A stretch of DNA of 64,000 nt, taken from contig NZ_KQ948020.1 in the NCBI RefSeq assembly GCF_001513965.1, forward strand, positions 1 through 64,000, in the 5' to 3' direction. Both the position numbers and the translations under genes were made by a program. Shown here in pieces: positions 29,312 to 37,929 of the stretch. This stretch comes from Streptomyces cellostaticus (GTDB taxonomy: Bacteria; Actinomycetota; Actinomycetes; Streptomycetales; Streptomycetaceae). The notes beneath the pieces are model-generated. The model had not been told where the DNA came from. It was given only the letters and a program-made list of their open reading frames with translations, and made no database searches. The first letter of the stretch is position 1. Each line of letters starts with the position of its first letter.

Positions 29312-30229
29312 ATGAAGACGACCGAGACCCCGCTGCCGGCCGAGTCCGGCGCCCCTGTCGTGAAGATCGATGTGCCCGCCACGCGGCCCGCCGCCCGGAA
29401 GAAGGAGGGAGGCGTCCTCAACGTCTTCTCCCACGGCATGCTGATCCTGTGGGCGGTCATGGTGGTCATGCCGCTGCTGTGGGCGGTGATGACGTCCTTC
29501 AAGGACGACAGCTCCATCTTCGGCTCGCCCTGGTCCCTGCCGGACAAGCTGCACTTCGACAACTGGGCGCGGGCGTGGACCGACGCCAACATGGGCGACT
29601 ACTTTCTGAACACCGTCCTGGTGGTCGGGGGCTCGCTGATCGGCACCCTGGTCCTCGGCTCGATGGCGGCCTACGTCCTGGCCCGCTTCGACTTCCCCGG
29701 GAACCGGTTCATCTACTACCTCTTCGTCGGCGGCATGAGCTTCCCGATCATGCTGGCGCTGGTCCCGCTGTTCTACGTCGTGAACAACATGGGACTGCTC
29801 AACACGATCCACGGCCTGATCCTGGTCTACATCGCGTACTCGCTGCCGTTCACGGTCTTCTTCCTGACCGCCTTCTTCCGCACGCTGCCCACCTCGGTGG
29901 CGGAAGCGGCCTTCGTCGACGGCGCCTCGCACACCCGTACGTTCTTCCAGATCATGCTGCCCATGGCCAAGCCGGGGCTGATCAGCGTGGGCATCTTCAA
30001 CTTCCTGGGCCAGTGGAACCAGTACATGCTCCCCACGGTCCTCAACACCGACCCCGACAAGCGCGTCCTCACCCAGGGCCTGGTCCAGCTGGCGGTCAGC
30101 CAGGGGTACAAGGGCGACTGGTCCGGCCTCTTCGCGGGCCTGGTGATGGCGATGCTGCCGGTCCTGGGGGCGTACATCGTCTTCCAGCGGCAGGTGGTCG
30201 CGGGGCTGACGGCGGGGGCTCTGAAGTAG
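29312..30229 (+). CDS. ngcG: Sugar ABC transporter permease
   Basis: 305 residues, starting four bases after the ngcF stop. A polar N-terminal tail of about 35 residues precedes six helices. The MalG-type EAA loop is EAAFVDGASHTRTFFQIMLP. It forms the import channel with NgcF. No ATP-binding subunit follows; in Streptomyces such importers use MsiK encoded elsewhere. A GC hairpin follows at 30236. Confidence 0.9.
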   Translation: MKTTETPLPAESGAPVVKIDVPATRPAARKKEGGVLNVFSHGMLILWAVMVVMPLLWAVMTSFKDDSSIFGSPWSLPDKLHFDNWARAWTDANMGDYFLNTVLVVGGSLIGTLVLGSMAAYVLARFDFPGNRFIYYLFVGGMSFPIMLALVPLFYVVNNMGLLNTIHGLILVYIAYSLPFTVFFLTAFFRTLPTSVAEAAFVDGASHTRTFFQIMLPMAKPGLISVGIFNFLGQWNQYMLPTVLNTDPDKRVLTQGLVQLAVSQGYKGDWSGLFAGLVMAMLPVLGAYIVFQRQVVAGLTAGALK

Positions 30230-30235
30230 CCGGGC

Positions 30236-30255
30236 GGGCCCGGGCGACCGGGCCC
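30236..30255. terminator. Terminator after ngcG
   Basis: GGGCCCGG (30236-30243) pairs with CCGGGCCC (30248-30255) around a GCGA tetraloop. It separates ngcG from the convergent small gene that ends at 30260. Confidence 0.6.
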
Positions 30256-30259
30256 GGGT

Positions 30260-30526
30260 TCAGCCGGCCTCGTCCTCGGCCCGCACCCGGGCGAGCTGTT
30301 CCTCGCTCAGCCGGGGAGTGAACCCTTCCGGAAACATCAGCATGCGCGGGTCCGGCCAGAAGCTCTCGGGCCCGTGCTCCTGGCAGTGCAGAGCGATCAG
30401 ATGTGCCCCCTCCCCGCAGGCCTCGTGCCGGTAGGGGCGGTGGTGCGTCCGGCAGGCGTACCAGAACGTCGCGCAGTCGTCGTCGGTCGGCTCGTGGAAG
30501 CCGGGATCGCGGACGATCACGGTCAC
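30260..30526 (-). CDS. Small hypothetical protein
   Basis: 88 residues from GTG at 30526, just after AGGAG; a second in-frame GTG at 30520 has better spacing and may be the true start. The sequence is rich in His, Cys and aromatic residues (DDDCATFWYACRTHHRPYRH, then LIALHCQEHGPESFWP) and could bind a metal. The frame extends further upstream, but without a ribosome site. I do not recognise the family. It is convergent to ngcG. Confidence 0.55.
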   Translation of the reverse strand: MTVIVRDPGFHEPTDDDCATFWYACRTHHRPYRHEACGEGAHLIALHCQEHGPESFWPDPRMLMFPEGFTPRLSEEQLARVRAEDEAG

Positions 30527-30972
30527 CGGCTCCTGCCGGTTGAACCGGGGGACGGGCCGGGGATCACGCCACAGCAGTCGGGGAGGGAGCACCCGACCAT
30601 GCTGCCCCTTCGCACCCGCGATGCACACCCGGCCCCTCGCGCCCGGTCACAACCCGGTCACGACCCACCCCCGGATTCCGCGGCTGAACGATCCGCCCGC
30701 CCCGGTACGCCCCCTCGGCCGTCCCCCTCCCGCCCTGTGCCGAAACCGTCTTCGGGGCCGGATCCGCCCTGCTCCGGGTGGCATGCACGTGTCCGCGAGG
30801 TGTCCGGGGCGGACCACGGAAGTGACAGCGATTTCCGTCAAGGACTTGACTGCGGTAACCCGTACAGCCGAGCTTGGAGTTCATAACTTGTAAGTGGCCC
30901 GGTTCCGCAGATGTGACCTGGGCCACGGGCGGCGCAGGGGCCGCCCGGCCGATGGCGGGAGTGGATGGGTCG
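30527..30972. other. Gene-free promoter region of the ROK regulator
   Basis: No supported gene. The part from about 30820 on is less GC-rich and probably holds the promoter of the ROK gene. A short inverted repeat ACTT-GT-AAGT lies at 30887-30896. I cannot place -35 and -10 boxes with confidence. Confidence 0.4.
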
Positions 30973-32184
30973 ATGGAGACTCCGGGGTCGCAGTCGTCGC
31001 TGCACCGAGCCAACCTGGAACGAGTCGTACGGGCAGTGCGGCTCGCCGGGTCGCTCACGCAGGCGGAGATCGCGCGCACGACCGGCCTGTCCGCCGCGAC
31101 GGTTTCGAACATCGTGCGGGAGCTGAAGGACGGCGGAACCGTCGAGGTCACGCCGACCTCGGCCGGCGGCCGACGGGCCCGCAGCGTGTCACTGAGCGGG
31201 GATGCCGGGATTGTCATCGGTGTCGACTTCGGGCACACCCACCTGCGCGTCGCGATCGGGAACCTCGCGCACCAGGTGCTGGCCGAGGAGTCCGAGCCGC
31301 TGGACGTCGACGCCTCCTCCACGCAGGGCTTCGACCGGGCGGAGGAGCTGGTCAACCGCCTGATCGCGGCGACCGGCGTCGACCGGTCCAAGGTGGCCGG
31401 CGTCGGGCTCGGCGTGCCCGGTCCGATCGACGTGGAATCCGGGACCCTGGGGTCCACCGCGATCCTGCCCGGCTGGGGCGGCACCAAGCCCGCCGAGGAA
31501 CTGCGCGGGCGCCTCGGCGTGCCCGTGCACGTGGACAACGACGCCAACCTCGGCGCCCTCGGCGAGCTGGTCTGGGGCAGCGGCAAGGGCGTCCGCGATC
31601 TCGCCTACATCAAGGTCGCCAGCGGTGTCGGCGCCGGTCTGGTGATCAACGGGAAGATCTACCGCGGCCCGGGCGGCACCGCAGGAGAAATCGGGCATAT
31701 TACACTCGACGAATCCGGCCCGGTCTGCCGTTGCGGGAACCGTGGCTGCCTGGAGACCTTCACGGCCGCGCGCTATGTGCTCCCGCTGCTCCAGTCCAGT
31801 CATGGCACCGACCTGACGATGGAAGGCGTCGTACGGCTGGCCAGGGACGGAGACCCGGGCTGCCGTCGCGTGATCGCCGACGTCGGCCGCCACATCGGCA
31901 GTGGAGTGGCCAATCTCTGCAACCTTCTGAACCCGAGCCGGGTGGTCCTGGGCGGTGATCTCGCCGAGGCCGGAGAGCTCGTCCTCGGGCCCATCAGGGA
32001 GTCCGTCGGCCGCTATGCCATCCCCAGTGCGGCGCGCCAACTGTCCGTTCTCCCGGGGGCACTTGGCGGCCGTGCGGAGGTGCTCGGGGCGCTCGCTCTC
32101 GCCCTGAGCGAGATGGGCGATTCAACCCTTCTGGACGGTTCTGTCACGGGCGTCCTGTCCCCGGCGACGCCTGCCTTCACTTAG
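30973..32184 (+). CDS. rok7B7: ROK-family transcriptional regulator, Rok7B7 type
   Basis: 403 residues from ATG 30973, with GGGAG 11 bases upstream; an in-frame ATG at 30952 lacks a ribosome site. A winged helix-turn-helix (VRLAGSLTQAEIARTTGLSA, ATVSNIVRELKDGG) precedes the ROK domain with its sugar-kinase-like motif (GVDFGHTHLRVAIGN) and the zinc motif GHITLDESGPVCRCGNRGCL. It lies between ngcEFG and xylFGH. The S. coelicolor gene in this place, SCO6008 (rok7B7), is reported to influence xylose transport, carbon repression, development and antibiotic production. Identity rests on synteny and sequence pattern. The inverted repeat just after the stop may be its operator at xylF. Confidence 0.85.
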   Translation: METPGSQSSLHRANLERVVRAVRLAGSLTQAEIARTTGLSAATVSNIVRELKDGGTVEVTPTSAGGRRARSVSLSGDAGIVIGVDFGHTHLRVAIGNLAHQVLAEESEPLDVDASSTQGFDRAEELVNRLIAATGVDRSKVAGVGLGVPGPIDVESGTLGSTAILPGWGGTKPAEELRGRLGVPVHVDNDANLGALGELVWGSGKGVRDLAYIKVASGVGAGLVINGKIYRGPGGTAGEIGHITLDESGPVCRCGNRGCLETFTAARYVLPLLQSSHGTDLTMEGVVRLARDGDPGCRRVIADVGRHIGSGVANLCNLLNPSRVVLGGDLAEAGELVLGPIRESVGRYAIPSAARQLSVLPGALGGRAEVLGALALALSEMGDSTLLDGSVTGVLSPATPAFT

Positions 32185-32190
32185 AGAACG

Positions 32191-32208
32191 GATGGCACCG
32201 TTGCCATC
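32191..32208. promoter_or_regulatory. Inverted repeat GATGGCA-CCGT-TGCCATC before xylF
   Basis: A perfect 7-4-7 inverted repeat six bases after the ROK stop and about 100 bp before xylF. It could end the ROK transcript, but the stem is short and moderate in GC. A TTGACG at 32226-32231 lies just downstream as a possible -35 box, which favours an operator for xylFGH. Confidence 0.45.
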
Positions 32209-32305
32209 TCGTTAAGGATTTACTTCTTGACGTCGCACGTGTGGCCGAGTTGACTTCCAGCCACCTCGGCCGCAACGACGCGGCCTCGTCAGGGAGGTTT
32301 CTAGA

Positions 32306-33421
32306 GTGAACACGCGTATGCGTCGTGCCGCGTTTGCCGTTGCTGCTGGGGCCATGGCCGTCTCGCTGGCCGCCTGTGGCAGTGCCAAGGAGTCCAAGGG
32401 CAACGACAGCTCTTCCTCGGCGTCCGCCAAGAAGGGCGACAACATCAAGGTCGGCCTCCTCCTTCCGGAGAACAAGACCGCCCGCTACGAGAAGTTCGAC
32501 CGCCCGCTGATCGAGAAGAAGATCAAGGAGCTGACGAACGGCAAGGCGGAGATCCAGTACAACAACGCCCGTCAGGACGCGAACCTGCAGGCCCAGCAGG
32601 TCGACACCATGATCACCAACAAGGTGGACGTCCTGATCCTGGACGCGGTCGACGCCAAGGCCATCCAGAACTCCGTACAGAAGGCCAAGGACGCCGGCAT
32701 CAAGGTCGTCGCCTACGACCGCCTGGCCGAGGGCCCGATCAGCGCCTACACCTCGTTCGACAACGAGGAGGTCGGCAAGACCCAGGGTGAGGCCCTGCTG
32801 AAGGCGCTGGGCAGCAAGGCCACCAAGTCCTCCAAGATCGTCATGGTCAACGGCTCGGTGACCGACCCGAACGCCGCCCAGTTCAAGAAGGGCGCCCACG
32901 AGGTCCTCAACGGCAAGGTCACCGTCGCCAAGGAGTACGACACCAAGGAGTGGTCGCCGGACAACGCCAACTCCGAGATGGAGGCGGCGATCTCCGCGGT
33001 CGGCAAGGACAAGATCGTGGGTGTCTACTCCGCCAACGACGGCATGGCCGGCGGTATCATCACCGCCCTCAAGGCCGCCGGTCTGAACGTCCCGGTCACC
33101 GGCCAGGACGCCGAGCTGGCCGGTGTGCAGCGCATCGTCGCCGGTGAGCAGTACATGAGCGTCTACAAGCCGTACGCCCCCGAGGCCGACGCCGCCGCCG
33201 AGATGGCCGTCGCGCTCGCCCAGGGCAAGTCGCTCGACTCCGTCGCCAAGGACAAGGTCTCCTCCGGCTCCGCCAAGGACGTCCCGTCGGTCCTGGTCCC
33301 GGTCACCGCGCTGACCAAGGACAACATCAAGGACACCGTCATCAAGGACGGCGTCTACACGGTCTCCGACATCTGCACGGGCAAGTACAAGTCCGCCTGC
33401 GACAAGCTCGGCCTCAAGTAA
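32306..33421 (+). CDS. xylF: Xylose-type ABC transporter substrate-binding lipoprotein
   Basis: 371 residues from GTG 32306 with GGGAGG eight bases upstream. The lipoprotein signal ends LAAC with Cys24. The periplasmic-binding-protein-like fold of the ribose/xylose class is clear (IKVGLLLPENKTARYEKFDR, VDVLILDAVDAKAIQNSVQK, VGVYSANDGMAGGIITALKA). It captures a monosaccharide, probably D-xylose, for the XylGH channel. It is the first gene of the operon; a stem-loop at 33445-33470 separates it from xylG. Confidence 0.9.
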   Translation: MNTRMRRAAFAVAAGAMAVSLAACGSAKESKGNDSSSSASAKKGDNIKVGLLLPENKTARYEKFDRPLIEKKIKELTNGKAEIQYNNARQDANLQAQQVDTMITNKVDVLILDAVDAKAIQNSVQKAKDAGIKVVAYDRLAEGPISAYTSFDNEEVGKTQGEALLKALGSKATKSSKIVMVNGSVTDPNAAQFKKGAHEVLNGKVTVAKEYDTKEWSPDNANSEMEAAISAVGKDKIVGVYSANDGMAGGIITALKAAGLNVPVTGQDAELAGVQRIVAGEQYMSVYKPYAPEADAAAEMAVALAQGKSLDSVAKDKVSSGSAKDVPSVLVPVTALTKDNIKDTVIKDGVYTVSDICTGKYKSACDKLGLK

Positions 33422-33444
33422 GCAGCCCAAGTCCCTTCCCCCGT

Positions 33445-33470
33445 ACGGGCATTCGTCCTTGAATGCCCGT
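33445..33470 (+). terminator. Intercistronic stem-loop between xylF and xylG
   Basis: ACGGGCATTC (33445-33454) pairs perfectly with GAATGCCCGT (33461-33470) around six bases, with no T run. Stem-loops in this position often stabilise the binding-protein message or allow partial termination, so that binding protein exceeds channel subunits. Confidence 0.6.
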
Positions 33471-33639
33471 GCAGGACCGGACTGACTGCCCAAGGCTCCT
33501 CCGGTGCCCCGCGCATCAGACAGCCCCGCAAGCTCGGTGCGGGGCGCCGGACGGAACTCCCCCAGGGTTTCTCCCAACCCACCCGCCCAGATTTCTGCAC
33601 AACCTCCCGCCGGGTCAGGCGGCGAAGGAGATGGTTCAC

Positions 33640-34422
33640 GTGTCCGCTACGCCCGTGCTGGCGTTGCGCGGGGTCTCCAAGCGGTTCGGTGCCGTTCAGG
33701 CGCTCACCGACGTAGAGCTTGAGGTCCACGCCGGTGAAGTGGTCGCCCTGGTGGGCGACAACGGTGCCGGAAAGTCCACGCTGGTCAAGACGATCGCCGG
33801 CGTGCACCCCATCGATGAGGGCGCCATCGAGTGGGACGGCAAGCCCGTTTCGATCAGCAGGCCGCACGACGCCCAGGCCCTGGGCATCGCGACGGTGTAC
33901 CAGGACCTCGCGCTGTGCGACAACATCGACGTCGTCGGCAACCTGTTCCTCGGCCGTGAGCTGAGGAAGTGGGGCGTCCTGGACGAGGTCGAGATGGAGC
34001 GTCGCGCCCGCGAGCTGCTGACCACGCTGTCGATCCGCATCCCGAGCGTCCGCATCCCGATCGCCTCGCTCTCCGGCGGTCAGCGCCAGACCGTGGCCAT
34101 CGCCCGCTCGATGCTCGGCGACCCCAAGCTGGTCATCCTCGACGAGCCCACCGCCGCCCTCGGTGTCGAGCAGACCGCCCAGGTCCTCGACCTGGTGGAG
34201 CGCCTGCGCGAGCGCGGTCACGCCGTCATCCTCATCAGCCACAACATGGCGGACGTGAAGGCGGTGGCCGACAAGGTCGCCGTCCTGCGCCTCGGCCGCA
34301 ACAACGGCGTCTTCGAGGTCAAGTCGACCTCGCAGGAGGAGATCATCTCCGCCATCACCGGCGCCACCGACAACGCCGTGACCCGCCGTGCGGCGCGCAC
34401 GTCCGGGGAGGTTTCCAAGTGA
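33640..34422 (+). CDS. xylG: Sugar ABC transporter ATP-binding protein (single domain)
   Basis: 260 residues from GTG 33640, nine bases after GAAGGAG; the in-frame ATG at 33631 directly abuts that site. Walker A is GDNGAGKST, the Q-loop is in YQDLALCDN, the signature is SLSGGQRQ, and Walker B is LVILDEPTAAL. Only one ATPase domain is present, while E. coli XylG/RbsA types have two fused ones, so two copies must dimerise. Its stop overlaps the xylH start (GTGA). Confidence 0.92.
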   Translation: MSATPVLALRGVSKRFGAVQALTDVELEVHAGEVVALVGDNGAGKSTLVKTIAGVHPIDEGAIEWDGKPVSISRPHDAQALGIATVYQDLALCDNIDVVGNLFLGRELRKWGVLDEVEMERRARELLTTLSIRIPSVRIPIASLSGGQRQTVAIARSMLGDPKLVILDEPTAALGVEQTAQVLDLVERLRERGHAVILISHNMADVKAVADKVAVLRLGRNNGVFEVKSTSQEEIISAITGATDNAVTRRAARTSGEVSK

Positions 34423-35726
34423 GCATCGACAAGACTTCCGCAAACGTCGACGAGGCTCCCGAGGCCGCCAAGGACGTCGTGAACCCCGAGGCCGCGGCCG
34501 CCGCGGTCACCGCGGTCGACCCGCGCCTGCTGGTGCGCGAGCAGGGCCTGCTCGGCTACTGGAGCGAGTTCAAGCGCAAGATGAAGGCCGGCGAGCTGGG
34601 CTCCCTCCCGGTCGTCCTGGGCCTCGCCGCCATCTGCATCATCTTCCAGGTCCTGAACTCCAACTTCCTGTCCGCGCAGAACATCAGCGACATCACCGTC
34701 ACGATGGTCGGCACGGGCATGATCTCCGTCGGCATCGTCTTCGTGCTGCTGCTCGGCGAGATCGACCTGTCCGTCGGCTCGGTCAGCGGCGCGGCCAGCG
34801 CCCTCGCGGCCGTCCTCGCGGTCAACCAGGGCTGGCCCGAGTGGGCCGCCGTGCTCGTCGCCGTCGCCGCCGGTGCCGCCATCGGCGCGGCCCACGGCTT
34901 CTTCTTCGCGGTGCTCGGCGCGCCGGCCTTCGCCGTGACCCTGGCCGGTCTGCTGTTCTGGCTGGGCTTCATGCTGAAGGTGCTGGGCGAGAACGGCACG
35001 ATCAACCTCGACCCGGACGGCCTGATCGGCAAGCTGACCACGTACTTCTTCTCGGACGTGGCCGCCGCGTACGGGCTGGCGGTCGTCGTGGTCGCCGTGT
35101 TCTTCGTCTCCTCGTTCCTCGGCAACCGGCGCCGGGAGGCCGCGGGCGTCCCGTCCCGGCCGCTGAGCGACACGATCCTGCGTACGGTCCTGCTCGCCGT
35201 GGTCTCCTTCGCCGGCGCCTACATGTACAACCAGTACAAGGGCCTGCCGCTGGCCACGGTGGTCTTCCTCGCGTTCCTCATCGGCACGGACTTCGTGCTG
35301 CGGCGCACCGCCTACGGCCGTAAGATCTTCGCGCTCGGTGGCAGCGTGGAGGCCTCACGGCGTGCGGGTATCAACGTCACGGCGGTGCGGATCTCCGTGT
35401 TCGCCATCTCCGGCGGGTTCGCGGCGGTCGGCGGTCTGTTCCTGGCCTCCAAGATCGCCTCTGCCAACCAGAGCGCGGGTACGGGTGACCTGCTGATGAA
35501 CGCGATCGCTGCGGCCGTCATCGGCGGTACGTCGCTCTTCGGCGGGCGTGGCCGCACGTGGAACGCTCTGCTGGGTGTGCTGGTGATCGTGTCGATCCAG
35601 TACGGGCTTCAGCTGGAGTCCATCGCGGAGCCGGTGAAGTACATGATCACCGCGGCTGTGCTGTTGACCACGGTGGTCATCGACTCCATCACGCGTAAGA
35701 CCCAGAAGACCGCCGGGCGTGCGTAG
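34419..35726 (+). CDS. xylH: Xylose-type ABC transporter permease
   Basis: 435 residues from GTG 34419, overlapping the xylG stop, with GGGGAGG seven bases upstream. A polar N-terminal tail of about 55 residues is followed by about ten membrane helices of the RbsC/XylH class. The conserved loop GGSVEASRRAGINVTAVRIS and the motif GGTSLFGGRG are present. It forms the channel for the sugar bound by XylF. A hairpin with 11-base stem follows. Confidence 0.92.
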   Translation: MSIDKTSANVDEAPEAAKDVVNPEAAAAAVTAVDPRLLVREQGLLGYWSEFKRKMKAGELGSLPVVLGLAAICIIFQVLNSNFLSAQNISDITVTMVGTGMISVGIVFVLLLGEIDLSVGSVSGAASALAAVLAVNQGWPEWAAVLVAVAAGAAIGAAHGFFFAVLGAPAFAVTLAGLLFWLGFMLKVLGENGTINLDPDGLIGKLTTYFFSDVAAAYGLAVVVVAVFFVSSFLGNRRREAAGVPSRPLSDTILRTVLLAVVSFAGAYMYNQYKGLPLATVVFLAFLIGTDFVLRRTAYGRKIFALGGSVEASRRAGINVTAVRISVFAISGGFAAVGGLFLASKIASANQSAGTGDLLMNAIAAAVIGGTSLFGGRGRTWNALLGVLVIVSIQYGLQLESIAEPVKYMITAAVLLTTVVIDSITRKTQKTAGRA

Positions 35727-35747
35727 CGCCTGGCAGTAAGCCGACGT

Positions 35748-35772
35748 GCCCGGTACCTCAAAGGTGCCGGGC
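35748..35772 (+). terminator. Terminator of xylFGH
   Basis: GCCCGGTACCT (35748-35758) pairs with AGGTGCCGGGC (35762-35772), with one T-G pair and a three-base loop. Confidence 0.7.
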
Positions 35773-35855
35773 GCTGTCGTGTCGTGCAAAGCAAGAACAT
35801 TAGACTCGGGCGAGCCCGGCGAAAGCTCGATCAGCTCTACTGCAAGGAGGCACGG

Positions 35856-37784
35856 GTGCCGCTGCTGACCCGCATCAGGGGACCGCGCGATCTGGACCGG
35901 CTCAGCCTGGAGGAGCTGGACCAGCTGGCACAGGAGATCCGGACCTTCCTCGTCGACGCCGTCGCCAAGACAGGCGGCCACCTCGGCCCCAACCTGGGCG
36001 TGGTCGAGCTCACCATCGCCCTGCACCGCGTCTTCGAGTCCCCGAAGGACAAGGTCCTGTGGGACACGGGACACCAGTCGTACGTGCACAAGCTGCTCAC
36101 CGGCCGGCAGGACTTCTCCAAGCTGAAGATGAAGGGCGGCCTGTCCGGCTACCCCGCGCAGGCCGAGTCCGAGCACGACGTCATCGAGAACAGCCACGCC
36201 TCCACGGTCCTCGGCTGGGCCGACGGCATCGCCAAGGCGAACCAGCTGAAGAAGCGGGACAGCCATGTCGTCGCCGTGATCGGTGACGGTGCGCTGACCG
36301 GCGGTATGGCCTGGGAGGCGCTCAACAACATCGCCGACGCCAAGGACCGCCCGCTGGTCATCGTGGTCAACGACAACGAGCGTTCGTACGCCCCGACCAT
36401 CGGCGGTCTCGCCAACCACCTGGCGACCCTGCGCACGACCGACGGCTACGAGCGCTTCCTGGCCCGCGGCAAGGACCTCCTGGAGCGCACACCGGTCGTC
36501 GGCAAGCCGCTCTACGAGACCCTGCACGGCGCCAAGAAGGGGCTGAAGGACTTCATCGCCCCGCAGGGCATGTTCGAGGACCTGGGCCTGAAGTACGTCG
36601 GCCCGATCGACGGCCACGACATCGAGGCGCTGGAGTCGGCGCTGGCGCGGGCCAAGCGGTTCGGCGGGCCGGTCATCGTGCACTGCCTGACCGAGAAGGG
36701 CCGCGGCTACCAGCCCGCCCTCCAGGACGAGGCCGACCGCTTCCACGCCGTCGGCAAGATCCACCCGGACACCGGCCTGCCGATCTCCTCCTCCGGCGCC
36801 GACTGGACCTCCGTGTTCGGCGAGGAGATGGTCAGGCTCGGCGAGGAGCGCGAGGACATCGTCGCCATCACGGCGGCCATGCTCCAGCCGGTGGGCCTGG
36901 ACAGGTTCGCCAAACGATTCCCCGAACGGGTGTACGACGTCGGGATCGCCGAGCAGCACGCTGCCGTCTCCGCGGCCGGTCTGGCCCACGCCGGTGTGCA
37001 CCCGGTCTTCGCCGTCTACGCCACCTTCCTCAATCGCGCCTTCGACCAGGTCCTGATGGACGTGGCCCTGCACAAGTGCGGCGTGACCTTCGTGCTGGAC
37101 CGGGCCGGCGTCACCGGCACCGACGGCGCCTCTCACAACGGCATGTGGGACATGTCGATCCTGCAGGTCGTACCGGGGCTCCGGCTGGCCGCGCCGCGCG
37201 ACGCCGACCAGGTGCGGGCGCAGCTGCGCGAGGCGGTCGCCGTCGAGGACGCGCCGACCGTGGTGCGCTTCTCCAAGGGCGCCGTCGGCCCCGCCGTACC
37301 GGCCGTGGGCCGGGTCGGCGGCATGGACGTGCTGCGCGAGCCCGGCACCGACCGCCCGGACGTGCTGCTGGTCTCCGTGGGCGCCCTCGCCCCGATGTGC
37401 CTGGAGATCGCCGGCCTGCTCGACCAGCAGGGCATCTCCACCACCGTGGTCGACCCGCGCTGGGTCAAGCCCGTGGACGAGGCGATGGCACCGCTCGCCG
37501 AGCGGCACCGGGTGGTCGTCACCGTCGAGGACAACAGCCGCGTCGGCGGCGTCGGCTCCGCCATCGCCCAGGCCCTGCGTGACGCCGGCGTGGACGTGCC
37601 GCTGCGCGACTTCGGCATCCCGCCGCGCTTCCTCGACCACGCCTCCCGCGCGGAGGTCATGGCCGAGATCGGGCTGACCGCGCCCGACATCGCCCGCCAG
37701 GTCACCGGCCTGGTGTCCAAGCTGGACGGCCGGTTCGACCGTACGGCCGCCGAGGTGGACTCCGTGGAGCCTGTGCGCGACTAG
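35856..37784 (+). CDS. dxs: 1-deoxy-D-xylulose-5-phosphate synthase
   Basis: 642 residues from GTG 35856, five bases after AAGGAGG; the frame extends upstream but without a ribosome site. It joins pyruvate and glyceraldehyde 3-phosphate, the first step of the MEP isoprenoid pathway, with thiamine diphosphate. The ThDP site reads [16 protein letters not shown] with a metal-binding Asn in the following VVNDNERS. The N-terminal [16 protein letters not shown] and the transketolase-type glutamate in [20 protein letters not shown] are present. It is monocistronic, with a hairpin on each side. Confidence 0.97.
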   Translation: MPLLTRIRGPRDLDRLSLEELDQLAQEIRTFLVDAVAKTGGHLGPNLGVVELTIALHRVFESPKDKVLWDTGHQSYVHKLLTGRQDFSKLKMKGGLSGYPAQAESEHDVIENSHASTVLGWADGIAKANQLKKRDSHVVAVIGDGALTGGMAWEALNNIADAKDRPLVIVVNDNERSYAPTIGGLANHLATLRTTDGYERFLARGKDLLERTPVVGKPLYETLHGAKKGLKDFIAPQGMFEDLGLKYVGPIDGHDIEALESALARAKRFGGPVIVHCLTEKGRGYQPALQDEADRFHAVGKIHPDTGLPISSSGADWTSVFGEEMVRLGEEREDIVAITAAMLQPVGLDRFAKRFPERVYDVGIAEQHAAVSAAGLAHAGVHPVFAVYATFLNRAFDQVLMDVALHKCGVTFVLDRAGVTGTDGASHNGMWDMSILQVVPGLRLAAPRDADQVRAQLREAVAVEDAPTVVRFSKGAVGPAVPAVGRVGGMDVLREPGTDRPDVLLVSVGALAPMCLEIAGLLDQQGISTTVVDPRWVKPVDEAMAPLAERHRVVVTVEDNSRVGGVGSAIAQALRDAGVDVPLRDFGIPPRFLDHASRAEVMAEIGLTAPDIARQVTGLVSKLDGRFDRTAAEVDSVEPVRD

Positions 37785-37799
37785 CTCAAAGTCGCCCCG

Positions 37800-37845
37800 A
37801 AGGGCCGGTTTCGCCACTCCTCCCGGTGGCGGAACCGGCCCTTTT
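37800..37845 (+). terminator. Terminator after dxs
   Basis: AAGGGCCGGTT and CGCCAC on the left pair with GTGGCG and AACCGGCCCTT on the right, ending in TTTT. A long, nearly perfect stem. Confidence 0.85.
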
Positions 37846-37929
37846 GCGTAAACCTGCCTGTGCCGGGGCATACGCATCCCCAGCCCTCTCGATCATGTCG
37901 AGGACGACGAGCGTGTGGGAGGTAGGCAC

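Noticed and set aside
30260..30628. Longer form (122 residues) of the small gene after ngcG
   Set aside because: The added N-terminal part has no ribosome site and looks non-coding; GTG at 30526 follows AGGAG.
35355..37877. 840-residue frame antisense to xylH and dxs
   Set aside because: No start signals or motifs; dxs and xylH are certain.
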